DNA of 64,000 nucleotides, taken from contig CAWGKQ010000008.1 in NCBI GenBank assembly GCA_963823245.1, forward strand, positions 620,001 to 684,000. The letters are read 5' to 3'. The notes under the pieces are model-generated. The model was not told the DNA's origin. It saw nothing but the letters and a program-made list of their open reading frames with translations, and did no database searches. The stretch comes from JAWVFM01 sp963823245. Lineage in GTDB: Bacteria > Actinomycetota > Thermoleophilia > Solirubrobacterales > 70-9. The position numbers were made by a program, and so were the translations under genes. Position 1 is the first letter of the stretch, and each line of letters begins with the position of its first letter. Positions 43,882-52,548 of the stretch are shown piece by piece.

Positions 43882-45541
43882 TCATTTCCCAACCGAGACC
43901 GAGGGCCTACCCGAGGCCCGAGCCTCGGAAGTCATTGAGCTCGCCGGCGGCGAGGAGTTCGAACTCAAGATCGCGCCCGTCGTCAAGCAGATCGGCGACG
44001 CGAAGGTGCGGATGCTGGCCTACAACGGATCGATCCCCGGCCCGACCCTGCGGGTCAAAGAAGGCTCGGAGATCGTCGTCGACGTTGTCAACGAGGGCGA
44101 CATGGAGAACACCGTCCACTGGCACGGCCTGAGGCTGGATAACCGCTATGACGGAACCCACGAGACCCAGACCCCGATCCCGGTCGGCGGCAGCTTCCGA
44201 GCCCGCGTCGCCTTCCCCGATCCCGGCGCCTACTGGTACCACCCGCACATCCGCGAGGACTACGGTCAGGAGATGGGGCTCTACGGCAACGTCATCGTCG
44301 AGCCCTCCGATTCCGAGTACTGGGCGTCGGTGCACCGCGAGCTGACCCTGACCCTCGACGACATCCTGCTCGAAGACGGCAAGGTCGCCCCTTTCAGCCG
44401 CAGCGAGACCACGCACTCGGCGATGGGCCGCTTTGGAGACGTGCTCTTGGTCGGCGGCGAGGCCGACCTCGACCTTACCGCCAAGGCCGGCGAAGTAGTC
44501 CGCTTCTACTTCACCAACACCGCCAACACCCGGGTCTTCAAGGTCAAGCTGCCGGGCGCGAAGATGAAGCTGGTCGGTGGCGACTCAGGCCACGTCGAGC
44601 GCGAGGAGTTGGTCGAAAGCGTCATCCTCGCCCCATCCGAGCGAGTCATCGTCGACGTCCTCTTCGACCAGGCCGGCGAGCTGACACTCGAGCACGAAAC
44701 GCCGGGTCGCGTCTATCCGCTGGCTCGGATCCGCGTCAGCGAGGAGCGGGCCGAGCCCTCGCTCGAAGCGGAGTTCGAGAACCTGCGCACTAACGCCGAT
44801 CTCGCCGCCGAGCGCGAGCGGATCCAGGCAGACCTCGAGCGCGAGCCCGACAAGACCCTCTCCTTCATCGCCGAGATGGACCTCGGCGCCCCCGAGGGCG
44901 AGGGCCCGGTGGTCTACGCCTGCCCGATGCACCCCGAGGTGGTGAGCGAGGAAGAGGGCAAATGCCCGGAGTGCGGGATGAAGCTGATCGCCGTCGAGGC
45001 CTCCTACACCTGCCCGATGCATCCGGAGGTCGTAAGACGGGAGCCGGGCAAGTGCCCCGAGTGCGGGATGAAGCTCCTGCCCTCGCAGCTAGTTGGCGAA
45101 GCCCACGAGCACGGCGGGCACGAGCACTCGACCGCCGACGGGATCGAGTGGGAGGACGACATGGTCGACGTCAACAAGTTGACGACGCCGGCGAACATGC
45201 GCTGGAAGCTGATCGACCGGGATGTCGAGGCCGAGAACCAGGCCATCGAGTGGCGGTTCCGGGTTGGCGACCGAGTGAAGATCCGGCTGCTTAACGAGAT
45301 GGCCGGGGACCACCCGATGCACCATCCCTTCCACATCCACGGGGCCGGCCGCTTCCTGGTCCTTGCCCGGGATGGCGAGGTCGAGCCGAACCTGGTCTGG
45401 ACCGACACGGTCCTGATTCCGGCCGGGCAGACCGTCGACATCCTGCTCGACGTCACCAACCCGGGTCATTGGATGGCCCATTGCCACATAGCTGAGCACC
45501 ACGAGAGCGGAATGATGTTCAGCTTCGACGTGACGGAGTGA
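43865..45541 (+). CDS. Multicopper oxidase with two embedded metal-binding repeats
   Basis: 558 aa. Copper motifs are HWHG and YWYHPH in the N-terminal cupredoxin, and HPMHHPFHIHG plus HCHIAEHHESGMM (type 1/2/3 sites) in the last one. Between the second and third cupredoxins (about 355-430) sit two copies of CPMHPEV...GKCPECGMKL, the heavy-metal-binding repeat usually found in copper ATPases and efflux proteins. A His-rich HEHGGHEH linker follows. No Sec or Tat signal is visible, unusual for this family. The ATG at 43865 has AGGAG 6 nt upstream. It probably oxidises Cu(I) or organic substrates. Confidence 0.92.
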   Translation: MTTHTDHFPTETEGLPEARASEVIELAGGEEFELKIAPVVKQIGDAKVRMLAYNGSIPGPTLRVKEGSEIVVDVVNEGDMENTVHWHGLRLDNRYDGTHETQTPIPVGGSFRARVAFPDPGAYWYHPHIREDYGQEMGLYGNVIVEPSDSEYWASVHRELTLTLDDILLEDGKVAPFSRSETTHSAMGRFGDVLLVGGEADLDLTAKAGEVVRFYFTNTANTRVFKVKLPGAKMKLVGGDSGHVEREELVESVILAPSERVIVDVLFDQAGELTLEHETPGRVYPLARIRVSEERAEPSLEAEFENLRTNADLAAERERIQADLEREPDKTLSFIAEMDLGAPEGEGPVVYACPMHPEVVSEEEGKCPECGMKLIAVEASYTCPMHPEVVRREPGKCPECGMKLLPSQLVGEAHEHGGHEHSTADGIEWEDDMVDVNKLTTPANMRWKLIDRDVEAENQAIEWRFRVGDRVKIRLLNEMAGDHPMHHPFHIHGAGRFLVLARDGEVEPNLVWTDTVLIPAGQTVDILLDVTNPGHWMAHCHIAEHHESGMMFSFDVTE

Positions 45542-45549
45542 GGTTGGAG

Positions 45550-46326
45550 ATGAAGACTGCTTACGTCCTCTACCCCGATTTCACCGCTCTAGACCTCATC
45601 GGCCCCTATGAGATCATCAGCCGCTGGCCAGGCGTGGACATTCACTTCCTGGCCACTTCAGCTGGTCCCGTGCGCACCGATTGCGGCCTGACGGTGATCC
45701 CCACCGACACCCCGGAGTCGTTGCGCGATCCCGATCTCATCGTCGTTCCCGGCAGTGGCAACCCATTGCCGCTGCTCGACGACGGCGCGCTGATCGATTG
45801 GCTTCGCGCGGCCGCACCCGGATGTCGCTGGACGGCGTCGGTTTGTACCGGGGCCGGGCTCTATGCCGCTGCCGGCCTGCTTGAAGGGAAGAAGACCGCC
45901 ACGCACTGGGGCTTTCGCGATGTCGTCCGGGCCTATGGCGTCGAGGTGGTTGAGGAGCGGGTGGTCTGGCAGGGCAACCACATCAGCTGCGCCGGAGTCT
46001 CAGCCGGCATCGACATGGCCCTGACGCTCACCGAGCGCGTTCACGGGCGCGATCTTGCCGAGGCCCTCCAGCTCGTCATCGAGTACGACCCCGAGCCGCC
46101 ATTCGATAGTGGCTCTCTGCAGAAAGCCGGCGCCGGGACCGAGCGGCGCGCCATGGAGGTCATGATGGCCAGTGCCGGTGTCTCACGGATGCAGGTGGTT
46201 AGGCAGATGGGGCGAGCGATCATGCGTGCGCGTCTTGCTCGGGCCCGGCGCGCACTTCGGGGGGGACGCGCGTCAAACGGGACGAAGCCGCTGCCGTCAA
46301 CTCGAACCCACGAGCGTGTCTCGTGA
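45550..46326 (+). CDS. DJ-1/PfpI family protein
   Basis: 258 aa. The alpha/beta fold of the DJ-1/GATase1-like family has the nucleophile elbow SVCTGAG (Cys99) and a preceding VVPGSGNPLPLL block. THWGFRD and VWQGNHISCAGVSAGIDMAL match isonitrile-hydratase-like members. ATG 45550 with GAGG 7 nt upstream is chosen; a GTG at 45538 overlaps the oxidase stop. The C-terminal tail is Arg-rich. Possible roles are isonitrile hydration or a chaperone/deglycase-like activity. Confidence 0.88.
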   Translation: MKTAYVLYPDFTALDLIGPYEIISRWPGVDIHFLATSAGPVRTDCGLTVIPTDTPESLRDPDLIVVPGSGNPLPLLDDGALIDWLRAAAPGCRWTASVCTGAGLYAAAGLLEGKKTATHWGFRDVVRAYGVEVVEERVVWQGNHISCAGVSAGIDMALTLTERVHGRDLAEALQLVIEYDPEPPFDSGSLQKAGAGTERRAMEVMMASAGVSRMQVVRQMGRAIMRARLARARRALRGGRASNGTKPLPSTRTHERVS

Positions 46327-46354
46327 AAGCGACGCGCTCAAGGAGGACTAGAGC

Positions 46355-47128
46355 ATGAGCGGAGCTGTTGAGGCCCCGACTCCACCCAGCGAGCCGACCG
46401 ACGCTCGGGCCGCACCGGTCGTGGTTGGCGAGGGTCTGAAGCGCCGCTATGGCGAGGGCCCGACCGCGGTTGACGCGCTGCGCGGTGTCGATCTCGAGCT
46501 CACGCAGGCCACCCTGACCGCGGTCATGGGCCCCTCGGGCTCGGGCAAGTCGACTCTCATGCACGTCCTCGCCGGTCTCGATCGACCGACGGAGGGAACG
46601 GTCCGGATCGGTGGAGTCGAAATCACCGCTCTCGACGACGACGACCTGACCGATCTCCGACGGAAGCAGATCGGCTTCATCTTCCAGTTCTTCAACCTGC
46701 TGCCGATGCTGACGGCGAAGGAGAACATCCTGCTGCCGCTCTCGATCGCCGGCCAGGACCCGGACGAGGCCTGGGTGTCAGAACTCACCGATCGCGTGGC
46801 GCTCGGCGATCGCATCGATCATCGGCCGAGCGAGCTCTCGGGTGGGCAACAGCAGCGGGTGGCGATCGCGAGAGCCCTGGCCTCGCGGCCGACCATCGTC
46901 TTCGCCGACGAGCCGACCGGCAACCTCGACTCCTCCACCAGTTCCGAGATCCTCGACCTCCTGCGTCAGTCGGTCGACGCCTATGAGCAGACCACCCTGA
47001 TGGTCACCCATGACGCGAGCGCCGCTGCGATCGCCGACCGCGTCCTCTTCCTCGCCGACGGCCAGATCGTGCGCGACCTAGACAAGCCCGACGCGAGCGA
47101 GATCATCACCGCGAGCCAAAAGCTCTAG
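46355..47128 (+). CDS. ABC transporter ATP-binding protein, MacB/LolD type
   Basis: 257 aa. Walker A is GPSGSGKST, the Q loop is FIFQFFNLLPMLT, the signature LSGGQQQRVAIARAL, and Walker B IVFADEPTGNLD with the D loop. The short LolD/MacB-like form lacks extra domains. It is 2 nt from the permease start, so the pair forms an exporter. The N-terminal 35 residues are Pro/Thr-rich and poorly conserved in look. Confidence 0.95.
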   Translation: MSGAVEAPTPPSEPTDARAAPVVVGEGLKRRYGEGPTAVDALRGVDLELTQATLTAVMGPSGSGKSTLMHVLAGLDRPTEGTVRIGGVEITALDDDDLTDLRRKQIGFIFQFFNLLPMLTAKENILLPLSIAGQDPDEAWVSELTDRVALGDRIDHRPSELSGGQQQRVAIARALASRPTIVFADEPTGNLDSSTSSEILDLLRQSVDAYEQTTLMVTHDASAAAIADRVLFLADGQIVRDLDKPDASEIITASQKL

Positions 47129-47130
47129 AC

Positions 47131-49710
47131 GTGAACAAGGTCGCCTTCAAGGGCCTCTCGTACCGGCGAAGCCGGACCATTCTGACCGCGATCGCAATTG
47201 TCATCGGCGTCAGCTTGATCAGTGGTGTCTACGTCCTCACCGACACCATCTCCTCGGCCTTCGACGGGATCTTCTCCGCCTCCTACTCGAACACAAGCGC
47301 CGTGATCTCAGGCAAAAGCGTGGTTTCGAACTCGATGTCCGGGAGCGCCACCGTTCGCGCGTCCATCGTGCGCCGAGTCAAAGACTTGCCGTCGGTCGAG
47401 ACCGCCTCGGGTGCGATCTTCGACACCAACGGCATGGGCGACAAAGCCCAGCTCCTCGACAAGCAGGGAAACGCGATCTCAAGCGGCGGCGCTCCCAACT
47501 TCGGCTTCGGCTTCGACCCCGCCCAGTCCCAGTTCAACCCGATGAAGCTGAGCGCCGGCCACTTCGCGACTGACTCTCACCAGGTGGTTATCGACAAAGG
47601 CACGGCAGACAGCAACGGCTACGGAGTCGGCGACCGGATCGGGGTCTCGGCGGTCGGTCCCACTCGCTATTTCACGATCTCCGGGATTGCCCGCTTCGGG
47701 TCCGTGGATTCGCTCGGCGGGGCGACGATCGCCGTCTTCGACGTCCCAACCGCCCAGGCGCTGCTCGATAAACGGGGCCAGTACGACGTCGTCTTTCTGG
47801 CGGCGAAGCCGGGGGTCTCAAACTCGGAGCTGATCTCGCAGGTCCGACCGCTGCTACCGCGCTCGGTCAAGGTCCAGACCGGCGCCCAGAAGGCGAGCTC
47901 GCAATCCAAGGACACGCAGAGCTTCCTCTCGTTCATCCGCTACTTCCTCCTCGCCTTTGCCGGCATCGCGGTGCTGGTCGGCGCCTTCGTCACCTTCAAC
48001 ACCATCTCGATCACGGTTGCCCAGCGCATCCGCGAGTTCGCGACGCTGCGCGCGCTCGGGGCCAAGCGCCGCCAGGTCCTTCGCTCGGTCCTGATCGAGG
48101 GCCTCTGCATCGGTCTCTTGGCTTCGGTGGTCGGTGTCGCCCTTGGTGTCGCCCTGGCCAAAGGCCTGAACGCCCTCTTCACCGCGCTCGGTCTCTCACT
48201 TCCCAGCACCGGCACCGTCTTCAAGCCTCGGACGGCGATCGTGGCCATCCTGGTCGGAGTAGGCGTGACGGTGATCGCCAGCGTGGTCCCCGCCCTTCGC
48301 GCGACCCGGATTCCTCCGGTCTCGGCGATGCGCGAAGGCGCAACCCTGCCGCCATCGCGAATCTCGACTCGCCGTGGCCCGATCGTCCTCGTCCTCGCGG
48401 TCCTCGCTGCCGCCCTTCTTGTCTACGGCTCCTTTGGCAGTCACAGCACGCTCGCCTCTCTCGAGCTCGTCGGCCTCGGCTGCGTCCTTCTCTTCTTCGC
48501 CGTTGGCATCGGGGCCGCGAAGCTCGTGGTCCCGGTCGTCGCCGCCGTGGGCGCGCCGGCCCGGCGCCTCGGTGGTGAGGCCGGCCGCCTTGCGAGCGCC
48601 AACGCCACCCGCAATCCGATCCGGACTGCCCGCACGGCCTCGGCGCTGATGATCGGCTTGGCACTGGTGACGGTCGTCGCGACCCTCGGAGCCGCCCTTC
48701 GTGATTCCGATCGAAATGCTCTCAACCAGGCGGTCAGCAGCGACTACGTCGTCACATCCAAGAATGGCTTCGACAACTTCCCCGCTGCTGCCGGAAGCGC
48801 TGCCGCTCAGACGCCTGGGGTCACCGCGGCCTCGGCCCTTCGCCAGGACGGCGCCAAGGCCCTAGGCGACACCATCACCGTCAATGGAGTCGACGACGGC
48901 TTCGCCAAGGTCTTCAACCTCTCTTGGAGCCAGGGCTCGAACCGCCTCCTTGGCGAGCTCGGGGCCAACGGCGCGGTGATTCAGAAGACCTTCGCCGACG
49001 ACCACAACCTTTCGGTCGGCACCACTTTCGCCATGCGTACCCCCTCGGGCAAGCAGCTGGTGGTGCGTGTCCTCGGCATCCAATCTCCGCCCGAGATCCA
49101 GAAGCTCGATCCGCTGATCGGCAAGGTTCTGATCTCAAAGGGGGCGTTCGATTCAGCCTTCCCGAGGCCGACGAATCAATTGGCATTCGTCAACATGAGC
49201 GGCGGTGCCACCCCCGCTAACACAGCGGCCCTCAAGAGTGGCCTGAAGCCGTTCTCAAGCGCCAAGGTCGCGACCAAACCCGACTGGGTCACAACACGCT
49301 CCGGTGGACTCAACAAGCTCTTGAACCTCCTCTACGTCCTGCTGGCGCTCTCGGTCATCGTCAGCCTCTTCGGCATGGTCAACACCCTCGTTCTCTCGGT
49401 CTTCGAGCGCACCCGCGAGATCGGGATGCTGCGCGCGGTGGGCATGAAGCGACGCCAAGTCAGGCGGATGATCCGCCAGGAGAGTGTCATCACCGCCCTC
49501 ATCGGAGCCGGCTTGGGACTGCCGCTGGGGCTGTTCTTGGCAGCGGTGGTCATCAAGTCCCTCTCGAGCGAGGGGGTGACCTACTCGGTGCCCGTGGGAT
49601 CGCTCGTCGCCTTCACTCTGGTGGCGATCGCCGCCGGTGTTCTGGCCGCGGTCCTACCGGCGAGGCGCGCCGCCCGACTCGACGTCCTCGACGCCCTCCA
49701 TTACGAGTAG
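47131..49710 (+). CDS. ABC transporter permease, FtsX/MacB-like, duplicated
   Basis: 859 aa with two FtsX-like halves. A first TM helix (TILTAIAIVIGVSLISGVYV) leads into a large external domain (about 40-270), then a three-helix FtsX bundle with TVAQRIREFATLRALGAKRRQV. A second external domain (about 510-690) and a second bundle with FERTREIGMLRAVGMKRRQV follow. Such permeases move lipoproteins, lipids or peptides by mechanotransmission. It starts with GTG 2 nt after the ATPase gene. It is the last gene before the right tRNA-derived repeat. Confidence 0.95.
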   Translation: MNKVAFKGLSYRRSRTILTAIAIVIGVSLISGVYVLTDTISSAFDGIFSASYSNTSAVISGKSVVSNSMSGSATVRASIVRRVKDLPSVETASGAIFDTNGMGDKAQLLDKQGNAISSGGAPNFGFGFDPAQSQFNPMKLSAGHFATDSHQVVIDKGTADSNGYGVGDRIGVSAVGPTRYFTISGIARFGSVDSLGGATIAVFDVPTAQALLDKRGQYDVVFLAAKPGVSNSELISQVRPLLPRSVKVQTGAQKASSQSKDTQSFLSFIRYFLLAFAGIAVLVGAFVTFNTISITVAQRIREFATLRALGAKRRQVLRSVLIEGLCIGLLASVVGVALGVALAKGLNALFTALGLSLPSTGTVFKPRTAIVAILVGVGVTVIASVVPALRATRIPPVSAMREGATLPPSRISTRRGPIVLVLAVLAAALLVYGSFGSHSTLASLELVGLGCVLLFFAVGIGAAKLVVPVVAAVGAPARRLGGEAGRLASANATRNPIRTARTASALMIGLALVTVVATLGAALRDSDRNALNQAVSSDYVVTSKNGFDNFPAAAGSAAAQTPGVTAASALRQDGAKALGDTITVNGVDDGFAKVFNLSWSQGSNRLLGELGANGAVIQKTFADDHNLSVGTTFAMRTPSGKQLVVRVLGIQSPPEIQKLDPLIGKVLISKGAFDSAFPRPTNQLAFVNMSGGATPANTAALKSGLKPFSSAKVATKPDWVTTRSGGLNKLLNLLYVLLALSVIVSLFGMVNTLVLSVFERTREIGMLRAVGMKRRQVRRMIRQESVITALIGAGLGLPLGLFLAAVVIKSLSSEGVTYSVPVGSLVAFTLVAIAAGVLAAVLPARRAARLDVLDALHYE

Positions 49711-50394
49711 GACTGCTGACCGCCACTGAGATGCGGTTCTTGCATCGGACCGTGTGGGATGAAAGGAGTCGGCGAGGTCGCGGGTGAGCGAGTCGGCAGA
49801 GACCCCTGCGTTTCGGGTTGAAGCGAAGGCGGCTTCCGCTTTCGCGTGAAAGCAGGTGGCCGGGAGAGCAACTGCGAAACGCCTGCTCTGGACGACGAGC
49901 GGCGGCGCACGCTCCACATACGGCCGCTTGCGCTTTAGCGTGAAAGCGGAAGTAGGGCCACGCATGGTGTGAAAAAAGCCGGCCTAGTCTCGCAGCCTGG
50001 CGGCTTCGAGGGCCTCTTACGGCGTCAGGTGGCACTCGAGGCCGGGAGCCGATGGAGCCGCTCCGACGATTCCGGCCGTCGCTGGGACCGGATGCGCTAC
50101 CTGCTGGGCCACGGTCGCGGATGCCGCCCGGCCCCGGGAGGTCGGTCTCCGCGGATTGGCACGGTGCCCCGGGACAACCTCGCCTGAGCGACTTGTCGAA
50201 TTTTGCAGGAATAACCCGAGGGTCGATACGGGGCGGGATTTGAACCCGCGACCTCCGGGTTATGAGCAATGGCTACGTAGGCGAGATGAAGTCATAACCC
50301 ACATGGCCGCGCCGGCTTGCCTCACCTCGGACCACTGTAGTTTCGCTCAGAACGGAACGACGGCCCGAACGACGAGGAACCCGAGCCGCCGCCG
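49711..50394. other. Intergenic region with hairpins, array fossil and tRNA fragment
   Basis: Two similar hairpins, GCTTT-CGCGTG-AAAGC (49838-49853) and CGCTTT-AGCGTG-AAAGCG (49931-49948), follow the permease gene. At about 49985-50012 a minus-strand piece would encode EALEAARLRD and a stop, matching the ends of the NTF2-like genes of the 55-62 kb array, with a stop just before it. The right tRNA(CAT) half follows at 50232. No intact gene. Confidence 0.6.
50232..50266 (-). repeat. tRNA(CAT) 3' half, right copy (att-like)
   Basis: The same 35 bp as 39269-39303 in the same orientation, from anticodon loop to the base of the T arm, preceded by CGATAC on the + strand. The upstream half of the tRNA is absent here too. 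The two copies are 10,963 bp apart. Confidence 0.85.
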
Positions 50395-51516
50395 CTACCC
50401 CTGACCGCCCCCTGAGACGGCGCATCCCGCTTGCGAGTCTCGGCCGGGCCTTGGCGATAGGCGCCCTTCCGTTCGCAGGTCGACCGCCACTTCGATGGCG
50501 CCATGGCCCGACGACCTGGCCTCGTAGCGGCCCGCCACCTTCTCCACAAGGCGCCTGATCGCGACGTTGTCGACATGGATCAGGCCGATGAATCGGACGA
50601 TGCCCATCTCGCGGGCGCGAAGGATCAGCGCGCTTAGCAGCGCCGTGCCGAGACCGATCCGCATCCACCGATCGCCGACGCCGACCGCGAACTCCGCCGT
50701 CTCGGGGTCCTCGTCGCTGCGGATGTAGCGAGCGGTGCCGAAGCTCTGGCCCGTTTGGGGATCGACCGCGATCAGCGCCTCGTGACGAACGTGATCGATC
50801 GCTGTCAAGTAGTCAAGCTGGTTGCTCGAGAGCCGCGGCCGAGGGGCGAGGAAGCGCATGTAGATCGACTCCGCGCTGGCGCTCTCGAAGCCTTCGTTCA
50901 GTCGTTCACGGTCCCATGGCCCTATCGGTCGAATCAACGCCCTGGTCCCATCTCGTAGCTCGACGACCTGATCCGCCCTGTACTCCTCTCCCCCCAACTC
51001 CACGCCCGCCCGTGACATCGATCCAAGCCGGGCGGCCTCGACCGCCTCGCTCCGGTCGCCGAAGCTCTGAAGGCGGATCAGCTTGTCGCCGCGGAGTTCG
51101 ATGAGCCACGCGGCTTGGTCGTAGCTGAACTCGACCCCATCCCGCCGGCCGATGCAATCCCACCGGCCGAAGGCCAGGACGCGTCCAGCGCCAAGATCGC
51201 GGACCTCGGTCCATTTGATCTCGTACACCCTCCAGTCACGCCTCAGATCGTCTACCCATTCACGCACCGCTTCGATGCCGCGGTGGGTGCGCCCGTCCAG
51301 GAGAGCGGTGATCGGGGTCCATTCGACGTCGGCGTCCAGAAGGTCGTCGTAGTCGGGCTCTTCGGAAATGCTCCGGTTTAGGCGAAAGAAGCAGCGCCGC
51401 GCGATGTCGACGTCCGCCGCGCGAGCGCCGGGCGCGCCCTGGCGACAAGGATGCGGATCGCGACGGTCACGACGCCTCCGCTGTTCAGCCGCGGTATCTG
51501 TCTGACGAACATCCAT
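50395..51516 (-). CDS. NTF2/SnoaL-like domain fused to a GNAT acetyltransferase
   Basis: 373 aa. Residues about 40-165 form an NTF2-like domain (DADVEWTPITALLDGRTHRG, then IRLQSFGDRSEAVEAARLG), the latter resembling the EALEAAGLRE end of the array proteins. Residues about 190-350 form a GNAT domain (LIRPIGPWDRERLNEGF, GDRWMRIGLGTALLSALIL with the acetyl-CoA loop). It relates to the GNAT at 17450-18109. It is third in a minus-strand run after a TPR-LuxR regulator and a methyltransferase. The exact start is uncertain: the first 35 residues are Arg/Ala-rich. Confidence 0.75.
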   Translation of the reverse strand: MDVRQTDTAAEQRRRRDRRDPHPCRQGAPGARAADVDIARRCFFRLNRSISEEPDYDDLLDADVEWTPITALLDGRTHRGIEAVREWVDDLRRDWRVYEIKWTEVRDLGAGRVLAFGRWDCIGRRDGVEFSYDQAAWLIELRGDKLIRLQSFGDRSEAVEAARLGSMSRAGVELGGEEYRADQVVELRDGTRALIRPIGPWDRERLNEGFESASAESIYMRFLAPRPRLSSNQLDYLTAIDHVRHEALIAVDPQTGQSFGTARYIRSDEDPETAEFAVGVGDRWMRIGLGTALLSALILRAREMGIVRFIGLIHVDNVAIRRLVEKVAGRYEARSSGHGAIEVAVDLRTEGRLSPRPGRDSQAGCAVSGGGQG

Positions 51517-51589
51517 GGTGATCAGTTCCGGCGTCAGCGTGGCAGACGTTCAGCTCCGCTTCTGTGCAATTCGACCGAACGACGAGCGC

Positions 51590-52429
51590 TCAGCGGCGCG
51601 CGATCGCGAGCAGGTACTCGCTCTCGAGGTGGACGGTGCCATCGGTCGCGCGGTTGAGCGACTCGTAGAGCTCCCGTAGGTCGGCGCGGCACTGCTCCCA
51701 CGTGCCTTCGGCACTGAGCCGCTCCTTGGTCTTCAGGCTCGGGCCGTAACGCTCCTCGAAGAAGGTCATGTACTCCTCGATCGAGGGGAACCGGAACGGG
51801 TTCGTCGCCCGCTCGAACTCGAGCTCGGCCTCGACTGCAGTGCCCGCGAAGAGATCACTCACGTGCTCCTCGCTCCCCCACAGCGGTGGCGCCGAGGCGA
51901 ACGGCGGCGGGGCGGGCATATAGCGGGAGAGGATCGCGAACATCTGGCCGATCAGCCCCTCCGGCGTCCAGGATGCGAGGCCGATCGCGCCCCCGGGGCG
52001 GCAGACGCGAACCAGCTCCTCGGCCGTGCGGCGGTGGCGCGGCGCGAACTGGACCCCGAACACCGAGAGCACGCGGTCGAAGGACTCGTCGGCGAAGGGG
52101 AGCGCCTCGGCGTCGCCCGTGACGAGCTCGATTGCGACGCCGGCCTCGACGGCGCGGCGCGCGGCGACGGCGAGCAACTCGGGAACGAGGTCGAGGCCGG
52201 TCACCTCGGCGCCCGACGCGGCGGCGCGCAGGGCGACGTTGCCGGTGCCGGTGGCGACATCGAGCACGCGGTGCGCCGGGGCGATGCCGATCGACGAGAG
52301 CAGATGGGTGGGCGGCACGAGCTCGATGTGCTCGGCCACTGCCCCGTAGTCGCCGGCGGCCCAGGTCGCGCGGTGGACCTGCTTGAGCTCGGCGACGGCG
52401 GACTCTTCCGTGTTGGTCGTGATGGTCAT
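51590..52429 (-). CDS. Class I SAM-dependent methyltransferase
   Basis: 279 aa. Motif I is VLDVATGTGNVALRAAA, then EVTGLDLVPELLAVAA, the acidic GDAEALPFADESFDRVLSVF, and VCRPGGAIGLASWTPEG. It belongs to the UbiE/small-molecule methyltransferase type; the substrate is unknown. The ATG at 52429 has AAGGAGA 6 nt upstream. It lies 119 nt downstream of the TPR-LuxR gene on the same strand, mirroring the regulator-methyltransferase layout at 30-35 kb. Confidence 0.88.
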   Translation of the reverse strand: MTITTNTEESAVAELKQVHRATWAAGDYGAVAEHIELVPPTHLLSSIGIAPAHRVLDVATGTGNVALRAAASGAEVTGLDLVPELLAVAARRAVEAGVAIELVTGDAEALPFADESFDRVLSVFGVQFAPRHRRTAEELVRVCRPGGAIGLASWTPEGLIGQMFAILSRYMPAPPPFASAPPLWGSEEHVSDLFAGTAVEAELEFERATNPFRFPSIEEYMTFFEERYGPSLKTKERLSAEGTWEQCRADLRELYESLNRATDGTVHLESEYLLAIARR

Positions 52430-52548
52430 GAGATCTCCTTGGGTCGGGATTGACGCGGGACATCCTCGGCTGCCGGGAGCGGTTTGACTTCGCCGTTTAC
52501 GGCCATCTCGCGGGAATGGCCGGAACGGGCCAGAGCCCGATGAGCGAG

